Source: Hydractinia symbiolongicarpus
Lineage: Eukaryota > Cnidaria > Hydrozoa > Anthoathecata > Hydractiniidae
Length of the DNA stretch: 64,000 bases
Assembly (NCBI RefSeq): GCF_029227915.1
Contig: NC_079884.1
Span: forward strand, 25,482,001 to 25,546,000
Direction: 5' to 3'
Below are positions 1 to 12,200 of this stretch, piece after piece. Each line of letters begins with the position of its first letter. Position 1 is the first letter of the stretch. The position numbers and the translations under genes were made by a program. Below the pieces are notes generated by a model. It made no database searches, had not been told where the DNA came from, and saw only the letters and a list, made by a program, of their open reading frames with translations.

Positions 1-181
1 TAGTCAGCATGTTATTGGGATGAATCCACAATTTCTACATCCTCCGCATGGCAATGATAATGACGAAGAGGCATTACTATCTCAAGAATACTTGTTAAAC
101 GATAAAATAAAAATAAAAGATATAGTTAGACAAAATAATGTTGAAATTGTTGACTTTGTAAGGTATGGTGTCAATGAGTAA
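1..181 (+). CDS. C-terminal exon of an unidentified upstream gene (partial)
   Basis: The window opens inside a reading frame (frame 2) that runs without stops to TAA at 179-181 and gives about 59 residues, ending IKDIVRQNNVEIVDFVRYGV followed by NE. A TAG at 1-3 could be the 3' splice acceptor, which would make the exon start at 4 in phase 2. The C-terminal segment is charged and amphipathic, without a membrane segment. Possible polyadenylation signals AATAAA follow at 423-428 and 532-537. I do not recognise the family. The frame stays open to the window edge and the composition looks protein-like, but the gene's body lies outside the window, so no function is assigned. Confidence 0.5.
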   Translation, partial: SQHVIGMNPQFLHPPHGNDNDEEALLSQEYLLNDKIKIKDIVRQNNVEIVDFVRYGVNE

Positions 182-614
182 AGAGTTATAACAAAATTCC
201 AGAATAACATTTTTTCTATTTTTTGTATTCATAATCATTATTTAGGATGAAAATTAACAAAACTTTATTTTCACATGACATACACAAGTTATTGTTTTCT
301 TACTTTTCCACTATTGGAGTAATAATTATTTAAGTTAACCAATATTTTTCAAGGAACAGTAAAAAAAGGTTTTCCTTATATATTTCAGGATTGTATTTTC
401 ATAGTGAAGCAAGTATTGCTTAAATAAATATTTTTTAAAATGTGTAGAATCTTTAGGGATAGCACAGCACCGTGCATGTAATAATTTAGGCAAGAGTTTC
501 AATGTACCAAACTTGAAACCATGCCTATATAAATAAAGTGTACAAAATTTTCCTGAAAAAAACTGCTGAATTTTCTGTGAAAATTTTGGCTATTATATGT
601 ACATGTATGTACTT
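182..614. other. 3' flank of the upstream gene
   Basis: AT-rich non-coding sequence between the stop at 181 and the MITE at 615. It contains two AATAAA hexamers that could end the upstream transcript. Nothing else is seen. Confidence 0.4.
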
Positions 615-1033
615 TTAACCCTATTCGGAGGGGTAAGTTTTTAATAACTCCTTATTGCTATGTTATATGGCTATGAAACTTACTGAGTTTCAATATTTAT
701 CTATTAGACACCTGAATGCCAAATTTTTAGGTCCCATACCTTCCAGAGGTGTTAATATTGGCCATTACTTGAAACTACCCCTAAAAATCTCTGAAATCCT
801 TAATATGGGAAAATTTAATGACATGACTCCTGTTAGGATTATCCTTAGAACTTGAAATAACACAACTTTGTTTCATTAAGAAGAATCATTTTGCTTATTT
901 ATTGCTGCCATTTTGTTCCTTTTATGACGTAATATAAGTGGGCCAAGTTTAATTCAATTTGAACAACCCTATGAAAAGTTATTGAGTTATCGGTCATGGT
1001 ATGTTCGAAATACCCCAGACCAAATAGAGTAAA
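615..1033 (-). mobile_element. piggyBac-like MITE, internally deleted copy
   Basis: The left end is TTAA (615-618) followed by CCCTATTCGG. The body is the reverse complement of the element at 38286-39026, including the shared stretch around 700-850. The right end is a decayed version of the same terminus (near 1015-1033, CCAAATAGAGTAA). TTAA target sites with CCCT-type ends are typical of piggyBac-class elements. This copy lacks about 270 bp present in the other. The short ORF at 655-855 lies wholly inside the repeat and is not a gene. Confidence 0.7.
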
Positions 1034-1276
1034 GCAGGGTGAATTCCTCTGTATGCAATAATGATTGAAACATATTTGTAAATTAAGGCTTTACATAAAT
1101 TTTTATGAGTTTTAACCTTCTGCACTTCTTGATTGTTTTTACAAATGTTTTTTAAATTTTTTGGAAGTCAATGTAACATGCTATAAGATTTACATGCTGC
1201 ATTAAAGAATACGAGTGTATTTATTATTATCTTTTATTTACATGTAATCTCTTAAACTTTTTTATTTATAGGTACT

Positions 1277-2989
1277 ATGCTGAATAGGAATACACTTCTT
1301 TTGCTGCTATTCCAAGCAGTGAATGTTATGAGCCATACAAAACCAAACATTGATTTGATTCCTAAATCCAGACCAAATATTGTGATATTTATAGCTGATG
1401 ATTTAGGTATTGGAGACGTTGGTTGCTATGGAAATGATACTTTACACACACCTAATATAGACAGTATGTGCAAAAGAGGTTTAAAGTTAAATCACAATTT
1501 AGCTGCTGAGTCTGTTTGCACACCAAGTCGTGCGGCTCTCCTGACTGGTCGCTATGCAGTTAGGTATGGACTGACCGCATCTAGTCTTTCTGAACAAAGA
1601 GTCATAACTTCTGCTTCAAGTTCTTCTGGAATACCTTCAAACATAACAGGCTTTGCAGAATTACTGAAAACAAATAATTATACAAATGGTTATTTCGGTA
1701 AATGGCATTTAGGGTTACATTCTGATGATAAAGATTTTAGTTATTCTCCACTGAATCGTGGATTTGATTACTATTTTGGAATGCCGCTAACAAATTTGTT
1801 GGACTGTGATTTTGGTGTTGGTAGTGAATTATTGCCTACACCAATTCTAAAATTTCCCAAAACTAAGTTTTTCTTGCCTTTCGTGTTAGCAGCTGTTGTT
1901 ATCACTTTCTCTTTCTTGTTTCCAATGAGGAAGTTACTTTTGTTAATGTTGTGGTTATACATAGTTCTGTGGTTATTGCACATTTTAAATATGTTATTAT
2001 CTCGACAACTAAACTGTATTTTATTGAAAAACAATGAGTTGGTTGAACAACCTGTCAGAGTTGAAACCCTTACCAACAAGTTGACAATAGAGGTGGAAAA
2101 TTTTATTGAGAAGCACCAAAATCACCTATTTATGGCTGTTGTGTCCTATCATAAGGTTCATGCTGCATTGGCAACTAGCAAGGAGTTTGTTGGTCAAAGT
2201 AAACATGGAAAATATGGAGACAATGTTGAAGAGATGGATGCATCAGTTGGTAGAATTCTTAATACTTTACAGAGATTTAACCTAACTGAAAGTACTTTTG
2301 TTTACTTTACATCTGATCATGGACCAGCATTGTATATGTATGTTGATGGTGAACTACATGGCGGTTCTAAAGGTATTTTTAAGGGTGGCAAAGGTTCAAG
2401 TTGGGAAGGAGGTATCAGAGTCCCTACTGTAGTCATGATGCCAGGAAAAATTCCTGCAGGAATTATTTATGATAAACCAACAAGTGCTTTGGATTTATTT
2501 CCCACATTACTTTCATTAACAGGTGTGTCCATGCCATCAAATGACATTTTTGATGGAGAGGATATAAGTGTAATTCTTAAAGGCGGCAACCTTAATAAGA
2601 ATAGATGTTTTTTTCATTATTGTGGAACACGCCTGCAAGCTGTTACCTGTGCTCCAAAATACACAAAGCATATCTGGAAACTTCATTATGAAATTCCAAT
2701 ATTGGATAACAGGACTGAGGTTTGTGGTTTGGATATTTGTCCTTGTTTTGGTGATGGGGTGGAGATTTTAAAAACTCCCTTGTTGTTCGAATTGCAGTCA
2801 GATCCAGGTGAAAACAATTCACTGGTTTCAAGCAGCTTGCGCTATAAGGAAGTACTCTCCTTTATTGCTGGTATGGTGGAAGGTCATAAAAGTACCCTTA
2901 CTCCTATTGAAAGTCAGTTATCCACTGTAAAGAACAGTTTTTCTCTAAAACGACAAATGTGTTGCAACTATCCATTTTGCAGCTGTTAA
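1277..2989 (+). CDS. Steryl-sulfatase/arylsulfatase-like membrane sulfatase
   Basis: A 570-residue sulfatase hydrolysing sulfate esters, predicted to sit in the ER/secretory pathway. Visible: hydrophobic N-terminal signal (1-19); metal-binding Asp41-Asp42 in IADDLGIGDVG; signature CTPSR at 81-85, whose Cys81 is the formylglycine precursor; second signature GKWHLG (141-146); His295 in VHAAL; Asp347-His348 in TSDHGP; and a basic GIFKGGKG segment near 366-373. Two adjacent hydrophobic helices (about 198-215 and 219-241) sit where human steryl sulfatase (STS/ARSC subfamily) has its membrane hairpin, which favours that subgroup over lysosomal ARSA/ARSB. Length matches the family (about 560-590). 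The coding region is intronless. An acceptor-like TTTATAG at 1267-1273 suggests a 5'-UTR intron. AATAAA lies at 3088-3093. The substrate cannot be read from sequence. Confidence 0.93.
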   Translation: MLNRNTLLLLLFQAVNVMSHTKPNIDLIPKSRPNIVIFIADDLGIGDVGCYGNDTLHTPNIDSMCKRGLKLNHNLAAESVCTPSRAALLTGRYAVRYGLTASSLSEQRVITSASSSSGIPSNITGFAELLKTNNYTNGYFGKWHLGLHSDDKDFSYSPLNRGFDYYFGMPLTNLLDCDFGVGSELLPTPILKFPKTKFFLPFVLAAVVITFSFLFPMRKLLLLMLWLYIVLWLLHILNMLLSRQLNCILLKNNELVEQPVRVETLTNKLTIEVENFIEKHQNHLFMAVVSYHKVHAALATSKEFVGQSKHGKYGDNVEEMDASVGRILNTLQRFNLTESTFVYFTSDHGPALYMYVDGELHGGSKGIFKGGKGSSWEGGIRVPTVVMMPGKIPAGIIYDKPTSALDLFPTLLSLTGVSMPSNDIFDGEDISVILKGGNLNKNRCFFHYCGTRLQAVTCAPKYTKHIWKLHYEIPILDNRTEVCGLDICPCFGDGVEILKTPLLFELQSDPGENNSLVSSSLRYKEVLSFIAGMVEGHKSTLTPIESQLSTVKNSFSLKRQMCCNYPFCSC

Positions 2990-3567
2990 GTTTTGAAAGT
3001 ATATGACATACATACAGAGATAATACATTCAGAAATAATTTAGGTGCCCTGCATTATTTACAAATGAGCTTGCTCTTGTAATGAAACAATAAAAATTATG
3101 AAGGTCATCGGGTACATTTAGCTTATCTAAGCTTATCACGATTATATATTTCCAGAAAACATTTTTTTTACTAACCCGAAGATGTTGTATAAAGCTCCGT
3201 AATTTAAATAAATATATTTTGGATGTTTTTTTAATTTGGTAACATGTATAATGGAATATAATTAGTTAGCATTTTAATGTCAACATTTCTCCAAATTATT
3301 TTGTGTTTTTGTGGTATAGTTATATATGTATTCTATTTCCATGTGAAAAAGCATTCTGACATTTATTCACTTTTGTCATTTTGCAAGTTTTGTTTTTTGT
3401 GCGTAATTTTTTTGAATGTCATATAGAATTACATTCCCCAATTCCGTGCCTTGTTCAAAGATTTGGTTTCTGAAAAAACTACCACCTTGTTTTCATTTTT
3501 AAAGTGCTTACCGCCTGCTTCTGTCTTCTTTTAGAATAACAAAAACTTGACATCATGGTCTGAGGAT
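2990..3567. other. Intergenic: sulfatase 3' end and TMEM223 5' flank
   Basis: Contains AATAAA at 3088-3093 for the sulfatase. A CTTCTTTTAG acceptor-like sequence near 3525-3534, just ahead of the TMEM223 start, could serve a 5'-UTR intron or a trans-spliced leader. No coding sequence recognised. Confidence 0.4.
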
Positions 3568-6500
3568 ATGACACTCGCAAGCTTGCAGAGACAATATGTG
3601 TTAAGGCTACCACAGTTATCTTTACTATGGAAGCAATCAAAGGTATATATGCGAATACAGAACTTTATTGGAAAAAATGTAATTGCACAATTTACAGTTT
3701 TTTAGCTATTTATCAACGTGAATCTAAAACTTTGCAGCTTATAGGTCACAGAAGGACTACTTGCAGATACGCATATATAAACAATGTTTTAAAACACATT
3801 CAAATATGCATGCATAAATTATAGGACAACCACGTCAAGACTGCAATTTCATTCGAATGTCCTGTGTGTGTTTTATACTAAAAGTGTGTCTATAGTGGGG
3901 ACATTCTCTAAACATATGTCCACATATGTGTGTTGGAGAAGATTGTAATCCATTCAACTGCAGCACTTGCTCACATCGTAATGTATCCCTGTAATCCTGA
4001 TGTTGCTCCCTCTTGGTGTCAACTTTAAAATATAGACTACTATTATTTACATTTGTTTGCTTAGTAGGTAAGTCAAAAATAGTAAGACTAAAGGATTAAA
4101 AAAGGCAAATATTTCTCCTACACTTAAACTTACAAGAGTCATTACAATGTGTATACAACATCGTCTTTCAAATTTTGACTACAAAATCTAAAAAACAATC
4201 TGTCTTTTAGTTTGTCTCGTAAATAATTTATGCTATGAATGCAATGCCGCAGTCAAAATTATATAATGTAACAAGACCTATTATTTTGTAAGTGTCAAAA
4301 ATAAAAAAGCAAAATTTCACAGCATAATATAAAATAGATTTAGTTGTTGTTCTGTTGTAACTTGGATTTTGCTTTACAGTTTTGACATATTATTAACTAT
4401 CCCCTTTTTGTCAGCCCCAGATCTGGATTAGGAAAGTTTTCATCTTCATCATGACTGTTTTTAATCAGGTCTTTTAATATACATTAAATAATATGTGTTT
4501 CTTTCTTAGATTGCTCATCGAGCATATTTGAACATTCCAAAAGACGTCAACATATACAATCATAAATCTGCTGGTTTTGCCAGAATATTAGGGCTCACAG
4601 GTTTTGGACAGTGGATTGTCGTTTCGTATATGAGTTTTGTTATGTATCAAAATATGCCCGCATTTTTTAATTGGATTCCCACCGATAGGTAAGGTAATCC
4701 ATTAAAGATTGAAATTGTTATTTTTAATGTAATTTGCATTAGAATTGCCTGGAATGATCTTTACATCTAAAGAAAACTTAGTTTATCCATTCTGTTGTAA
4801 AATAAAATGACCAAGATATTTAAGAATATGTTAACAAATGTATGAAGTATGATTTTATTTGTAGTTTTTATTAAATAAAAATCTTATTTGGATTATTAGA
4901 TCGACAGATAATATGTCAACACAGAGTAAAAGATTACCATTAGCTGACTGGAAGGTAATTCCTAGATTACTAATGTTACAAGGATTCTAAAATTTTAAAA
5001 TGGTGTCGACGTTACCTTGCTTGAGATTTTACATGGCCTTTTTGAATTTCGTTTAACGGTATTTCGAATTTTTATTATTTTACAAATTAACTGCATTTTA
5101 TGCTTCAATCAAAGACCTGCTTTTCAACCTTTTTTCGTCCAGGTTTTAAATATCTGTTTTTCGTGGAGGTTTCTTAAAGTCTCCAAGCCTATTGTTTACA
5201 CATCCTAATTCTCCAGATCTTCCTGAACATACAGTGTGTTTTTTTCTGCAACTTTTTACTTAAAACTTTGCACATTGCACAACCATCACTCACTACCATT
5301 GTGTTGAAATTATGCAACATAAATTGTTAAATTTATTTTTTTTGTTTTGTGTTTAGTACCGCCTTGGTTTTGCTATATTTTCTTTTGGTGCATCTTGCGC
5401 AATGTTGGTCACAACTTACATGTATTGTTTTAGGTGAGTGTTTTGTGTTGTTTATATGTAGTGTAGTATACATCGATGTGCAATCATTTAAAACTTTTCT
5501 TACCATCAAAAATATGAACTAATTTTTGCAACAGCATTTTTTCCACATTTGAAATATTTGCTTTGTTTTCATTGTATTGTATAAATTGCATTGGTAATAT
5601 TTTTCTAAAAGACTCTAAAGTTTACCAACAACTACCACAAGGCATTATTTTTTGTAATCAAGTTAAAAAATGTAATAAAGGAAAAATTTGTTGGTGTTTT
5701 TATTCTGTTTTTTATGCTTATGTCATTCTATAATCTTGTTATTAGTTTATTATCCCCCTTTTTCCAAGGCTCTTGGAGCAATATTTCTGCCACCAACCAC
5801 TAAACATAATCAGTCTGCAACATTGGCTTTCAAAAAAAGAAGGAACTCAAAATATAATTCTTCATATATTTTGCCCAATGTTTACAATAATTTTTTGATG
5901 TTTTGATGTTTAGGTCTGTTTCCTCAATTACTCTATTAAAAGAAAGTCAAAAGGTTTTATTTACAACCTATACACCAATCGGAACAATTCGGAATTTTGC
6001 GATAGATGTGCGAAATGTTTCAGCGATTCAACCTAGGGCGGGTAAATGTTTTTTGTTATTATTTAAATTACTGATATCTCTGTAAAAAGACCCACCTTAC
6101 GTTGACTTGGAATTCGTTCTGCACTTTGTGCCCGGAGCTGACAATTTTTCTGAAACGAAAATCCGAATAAGCTGCTAACAATTACTGGATCTTATGTTTA
6201 TGAAGGGAAGTACCACTATCGGATATCTGAGGAAGGGGTAATATTTGATGCACCTAATGGTTTTAAGGGTATTGTGTAGACATTATTTTTATAAATTCTT
6301 TGCCCTAGACACAAAAAGGTTCAGTTTTTAAGCTAAGACAAAATCTAAGCAAAATCTTTACATGTGAAACTAAATTTACCTTCACATGACCTAAGTGACG
6401 ACTATAACATTTATAATTTAAGATTTTGTGTACTGTGATAACTATTATTCCATTTATGTTAGCACTTTCCTTAAAGACAACCTTGCAATGCGTTTTAATC

Positions 6501-6761
6501 TTTATCCTCACACAGAATTTTAACCCTGAAACACTTAAAAGTCACTTCAACTCTTTGGGCGTTTGATAAAAATCTGCTTTGAACTGCATGTATTTAATAT
6601 TTTTGCTGTAAATTCTTCTAGGAAAGATGACTCAGATTCCACTAAAGCTTAAAGGCTACCAATTTCATTTCCTTGTTGACAAAGCTGGAAGTTTTCCGCA
6701 CCCTTCGCTATTCGATAGAACGGTTGGAGTTAAAAGAGATTTTGGCATACAAAAGAAATAA
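3568..6761 (+). CDS. TMEM223: Transmembrane protein 223 (mitochondrial)
   Basis: Six exons join in phase: 3568-3642, 4510-4688, 4900-4954, 5357-5433, 5914-6041 and 6622-6761, giving 217 residues. All introns are GT-AG. The N-terminus (MTLASLQRQYVLRLPQ) is basic and lacks acidic residues, like a mitochondrial presequence. Two membrane helices lie at about 51-70 (ILGLTGFGQWIVVSYMSF) and 106-128. The C-terminal part (about 177-210) carries the family hallmark IPLKLKGYQFHFLVDKAG followed by a FPHPSLFD segment, which lines up with vertebrate TMEM223 (LPLKVKGRRFYFLLDKTG). TMEM223 is an inner-membrane protein reported to help assemble cytochrome c oxidase. Length is close to the human protein. AATAAA overlaps and follows the stop. 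GEMIN4 starts 604 bp downstream on the same strand. Confidence 0.92.
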
Positions 6762-7365
6762 AAAAATAAACCACTTTTAATATTTTTGTTTCAAGCGAGA
6801 AGCATACACTATTACTTTGCAATATTGTGCTGTACTAAATGAATAAATTGATGCAAGTGAAGTTTATTGACTTTAAAGATTTTTAACACAAAACTAATTA
6901 TGAATTTACAGTTAGACATTAATTTTTGTTCCTAATCATGTAATTTAGTTACATGCCATTGTAGTAATAAATATAAACTGTATCTTTTATAACAAGCAAA
7001 TATTGTTCAAATCAACTAAAGCTATTAATCCTGCACAAGAAATATTGGAGAAAAAGATAACAATCTTTTTTATCAGTTCTAACATACAAGGTTTTTTAAT
7101 AAAAGTAAAATTTAGAATGATGTTCCATCTTGGATAAACGTTTAACTTATTATTTCACTGAGCACCCAGGCTTTGTCAAAATTTTAATTTTCAATTTATC
7201 TTCATAAGAAACAAGAGTTTTAAAAATGCAAAGCATCCACTCACAAGGATGCGCTTTTCATAAAAAATTACCTGGACATATTTATTACCAGTCTAATATT
7301 GGTTATTGATCAAATAAGTGGCATAATTTAGAGTAATTATTTTATAGTTTCATTAAATATTTAAT
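6762..7365. other. Intergenic between TMEM223 and GEMIN4
   Basis: AT-rich, with AATAAA at the 5' end. TTTTATAG at about 7341-7347, just before the GEMIN4 start codon, could be a 5'-UTR or leader splice acceptor. No ORF or repeat stands out. Confidence 0.4.
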
Positions 7366-9221
7366 ATGCTTCGACAGTTAGTGCACTACTTGTCAATTGA
7401 TGCCACGGATTGTGTAAACGATACCTGCGATGAAATTAAGCGAAATTTAACAACAAAGAAGCAATGGAATACGTTTATCATTTCAATGATTCAATGTTGG
7501 TTGCAAACTGTTAACAATGGATACAGTGAGATTAAATTTACTTTGGGAGAAAAGTGCAAGATTACGTCATCGATTGTGGTTAGTGTTGTAGAAATGTTAA
7601 AGTGTGAAAAAGATTTCTGTCAGGTATGTCTCACTGTTATGACTACAACTATTAGAGAAAACCTTTTTTTTGCAATAAGAGAATATACTTTTAAAGGAAA
7701 TTATTCTGGCTATTTTGACCCTATTCGAAAAATTAAGTTCCGCAATTTGTATTTTTTAGAACAAATTGCATAAATAAGTTTAGCAAAGGTAGGCGAAAGT
7801 TAATCAATCGCAAAAGTGACACAATTTTTTATTAACCTTATTAGCACCAATAGAGACGCAGGAGAGAAGAGGGGGAGTTGAGGGATAAAATACCTGCAGA
7901 CCCTTTGACTAGACAAAACTTTTGTTCAACATGTAACTGAGTGCTCAAATTTGGTGACTTTTCCTAACTAATTTTGGTTTGTAATGAAAATAATTTATTT
8001 TAGAACGTTTTTGCATTTTTTTGACACAGGTAATTTTAAAAAGAACAGACATGCATGTATGAGTGTTTAAGTAGATGTATTTGTTAAATATTTATTTATC
8101 ACAAAATGACATCATTTCTAACCCTAGTGACGTCATTATATTGTTTCTCCTTAACTTGAACATCTATAAATGCCGTTCTTAACATGTCTTCTCTTCTTCA
8201 TCGATTTTTAGAGTTGCAAAGTTAGGACTGAATTTTTTTGTATCAGAGAACAAATTTGATAGAAGGTCGAAATGCTTTACATTTTCTTCTCATCACTTTA
8301 GATTTTGTTGCTACTTCCCGAACAGATCAAAAACAAATTACTAGAGGACTTATGCAAAGTATTGCAGACAAAAAAGCATAAGCGTTTCACGAAAGCGTTA
8401 GCAAAGGAGACATTCACTACACACTCTCAAAATATCATGTACACATGTCACGAAGTAGACTCATCTGGTATTCATGCGTTTTATAAAAACGTTCTTTACG
8501 TAAACAATGTTGCTTCTTCATTGTTACCTGATGAGGTATGCTGCTATTTATTTTACTTGTTGGATAATTTATTAGAATCCCTCAAACATTCCAGCACGCA
8601 AGTATTAAAGTCGTTGGAGCTTGATAAATACGGCGATAATTCCTACCCTTGTGTTTCGTTATTAAACAAAGTAGATGATATGGAGGTTAGGAAAATAAAA
8701 ACGATACTTGAAACTACCAATACTAGGCCTCTGGAGGAAATTAAAGGAGATAAACTATGTTCTGATATATCATTTATTCGATTTATGACAAAAATACTAC
8801 TGACACTCCATAACTCTCTCGAGGAACTAAAGAATGGGGAAATAATTGAAGCAGACTTGAGTGACACGATCATAAAAGTTGTAATGAAATTAAGGACGTA
8901 TCTGTTCATATTGAATGACATGAAATCAAAGTTAGATGATTATATAATTTTGTCAGAAATTCTTGCTGATGTTTTGAAGTTGTGTTCAGCTGTATTTTCC
9001 AACAATAACCTTGTGAAGTACGTCTGTTGTGATGAGACAAATATGACAGATTTATCCAACATGTGTGAGGCTTTTCTTGAAACAGGTAAGTTGCAGCAAA
9101 CTTTGTTGAAGATAGTTGTGGAGATGCTTAACATGGAATCTTTCTAGATGAGTCTTTTAACATTAATGTTGTTGCTGTTGTCGCTGTTGTTGTTGTTGTT
9201 GTTGTTGTTGCTGCTGCTGTT

Positions 9222-9281
<60 letters not shown>

Positions 9282-12200
9282 GCTGTTGTCGTTGTTTTTG
9301 TTGTTGTTGTTGCTGCAGTCTTTGCTTTTGTTCATTGTTGCTTTGGGTTACTAATAATAACTCTATATGATAATAAATCTAACTAAATAAAACATTATTT
9401 TTCACATCAGATCTGACATTACGGAAAAAAATTTGGATTTGTATAGAATTTCAGAATTTTTTTAGATGACGAAGTTCTCTTCTCGTTGTGGAAGGAAGAA
9501 AAAAACAAGGATAAAAAATTCACTGGTGCCTTAATCCGCGTGAATAAATTATATCATGGATACAGGGACGCATTTGATTGGCTGTTGGATTGTGACTGCG
9601 TGAAGAAATATACAGATGTGTACATATCCACTTTGTGTGTTTTTACAATCAACTTTGGTTCTGTGAATTTGGTGCAGCGTTACATGAAGTTGATATCTGA
9701 ACATCATAAACATAAAAGAAGATGCATACAAAAGGTGAATGGGAACTTATTGCACTTTTTATATTGCACTTTTTATTGAAAATCTATTAGTTAAGAAAAG
9801 GGGATCAGTTTCTTACAGAGACTGTGGTTAGGTCCACTTGACTAAGTTTTCCGTACAGAATAATTTTAAACATTTTCATTCTAACAAAAATTTTTCAGTA
9901 ATTTAATGTACAGTTTCACTGTTTTGGGGGAAAGTATCTTGCAAACGTACGGACATAGATAATCACGTGCGTGGTTGGTCACGTGGGGAACTAATCAAGT
10001 TTACTAAAATGTTATAACATTCAATTCATTGTTTTCGTTCTGATTGTTACTGCATACTGACAGATACATCGCATATTGGATCATCAATAGAAATGATTTG
10101 TGGGCCTAAAACTTCGTTTCTGTATGGTATTCGAGGCATATCCACTTAAAACTTTTATAACACAAAATATTTATGTTGTTGTGATAATTTTGGACAACGT
10201 AATTTGTTAACGAAAAATGCTTTTTTGACAAATGGTCTTAGGACCCCGTTAAAAAAGTCTCCAATCATCATCATCATCATTCTCGGCTTAACGTCCGTTT
10301 TCCATGCTAGCATGGGTTGGACGGGGTATATTAATGATCCTCTTCCAATCTGATCTAGACTGTGTTAGATCTAAACTCAACTTCCTCTGTATCAAGTCTG
10401 TCCTTATAACCTCCTGCCAAGTCTTTCTCGGTCTGCCTCTGGGCTTTGCCCAAAATCAAATTAAGAGTCAGTTTTTTATTTACAACGTAATTATTTGCGC
10501 AGGTTCTCCTAAAATGCATACCGTATTTTTCTGTGGAATTTTGTGATTGTGTTATATCGTCATGTCAACAATATTACCAAGGTGACGAAGGAACCATTTT
10601 ATTTGGTGATGAAAGCAGAACAAGATTCGAAGCAGACATGAATGAAGTCATTAACAAACTGACCGACGATGAGGCTGACCTAAAGATAATTTCAAGGCTG
10701 GCTTCTTTGTGCGTGGTATCACCTGGTTTTGTGATCAAAGAAATAATAGATCGAATATTTTCTGGGAATTTAAAGTACACTGTCTTTCTAAAGGTGAGTC
10801 TTAGACTGGTAAAAGATCATTACATCTTTACCTCCTGCGGGAAAAAATTTTCTTTTTCGAAAAGGTTTTCCAACAATTTAAATGAAATCAACTTTTTCGT
10901 TTTTTCGTAAGTAAACATTAAGCATATATCGTTACTGTGTATGCTGAGAAGAGTTCGGTAATGAAAATAAAAACTGATACCCTTGTTTTATAATCATTGG
11001 ATAAATTTAGATCTGGTCAAAGTCTTTGTTTAAAAAAAAACAGGATTGATATCAGTCGTCTGTGAGAAAAAATCCAATACTGAAAAGTGAGGAAATTAGC
11101 CTGTTCTGCACGCGGTCCCTAAAAATTCCTTTTAAGGATGTGTCATTTCTAATTACAGTTTTAGGATCTTAGCCGCATCCTAATAGACCAACTTTTTGCA
11201 TATAAAAAATAAAGTAGTCAAATTTAAATTGATAAAACCAAGAATAGGGTTGAGATAATAGCATTGAAATATCACATAACGTCAAATATCTTTTCTACAC
11301 GCAGGCTATCACTGCAATACCATCGTTACTGCAGTTGAAACAATGCGAACCATCAACTTTATTGCAATATCCTACTGCATTTGTATTTATAAAAACATTG
11401 TACACAAAACATCAGCACAGCAAGTCCACTATAAAGTCTCTACGTGGATTAGTGTTTGGCATTTTAAAGGTAAAGATATATATATATATATATATTTGTT
11501 TCTTCATCATGTCATCTCATATAAACCTTTTTTATTATAATTTAAACTTTTCGGTTACAAGAACTTTTGGTACGATTTAGTATACCCAAGAATGCATCAA
11601 TAATAACAGTTGCCTATATTTGCTTTTCGTCATCGCCATTGTCATTGTCATCATCGTCGTCACTGCTATCATCAATGTGGTCTGCATTTGCAGAAGTACA
11701 CATCTTTAAAATCATTACCATGTTTTTACGTCACTGCGTCATCTTTTTATTATTCTTTGTTTTAGCACACGTCAGCATGTCATCAACATAAAATAACGCA
11801 CAACATATTAGATATGTTCGTTATGGAGAATCTGCAAAAACAAGTTTTTCTACCATCGGAAACAACGTTAGAGTTGCTTCAGAAATGCATCGATAATTTT
11901 AAAAGCGAAGGTATAGAAACTGAAAGAGTGTTCTTGTTGCTGGAGCTTTTGTTGAGAAAAAAAGAATTTGTTTCGAACCCTGAAGAAGCGCTAATAGACG
12001 TTTGTGTGATCAATCTTGTCGATCTTTTAAAGTATAATTTTCAGACAGCAACATTGGAAGAAAAAGCATTATTTTTCACTTCCATAAAAGAAATGTTTTC
12101 AGCATGTGGTAGGTATTTTACTGTACAATCCGATTAACTTTTGTTTTTTATAAGAAAATTAATTTTAGCCTCAGTTGCTGAGGCAAAAATGTTAACTTTA

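Noticed and set aside
655-855. 66-codon ORF
   Set aside because: Lies entirely inside the piggyBac-like MITE and is not preserved in the other copy.
9144-9354. Poly-Leu and poly-Asn ORFs
   Set aside because: Products of the (TTG)n microsatellite in a GEMIN4 intron.
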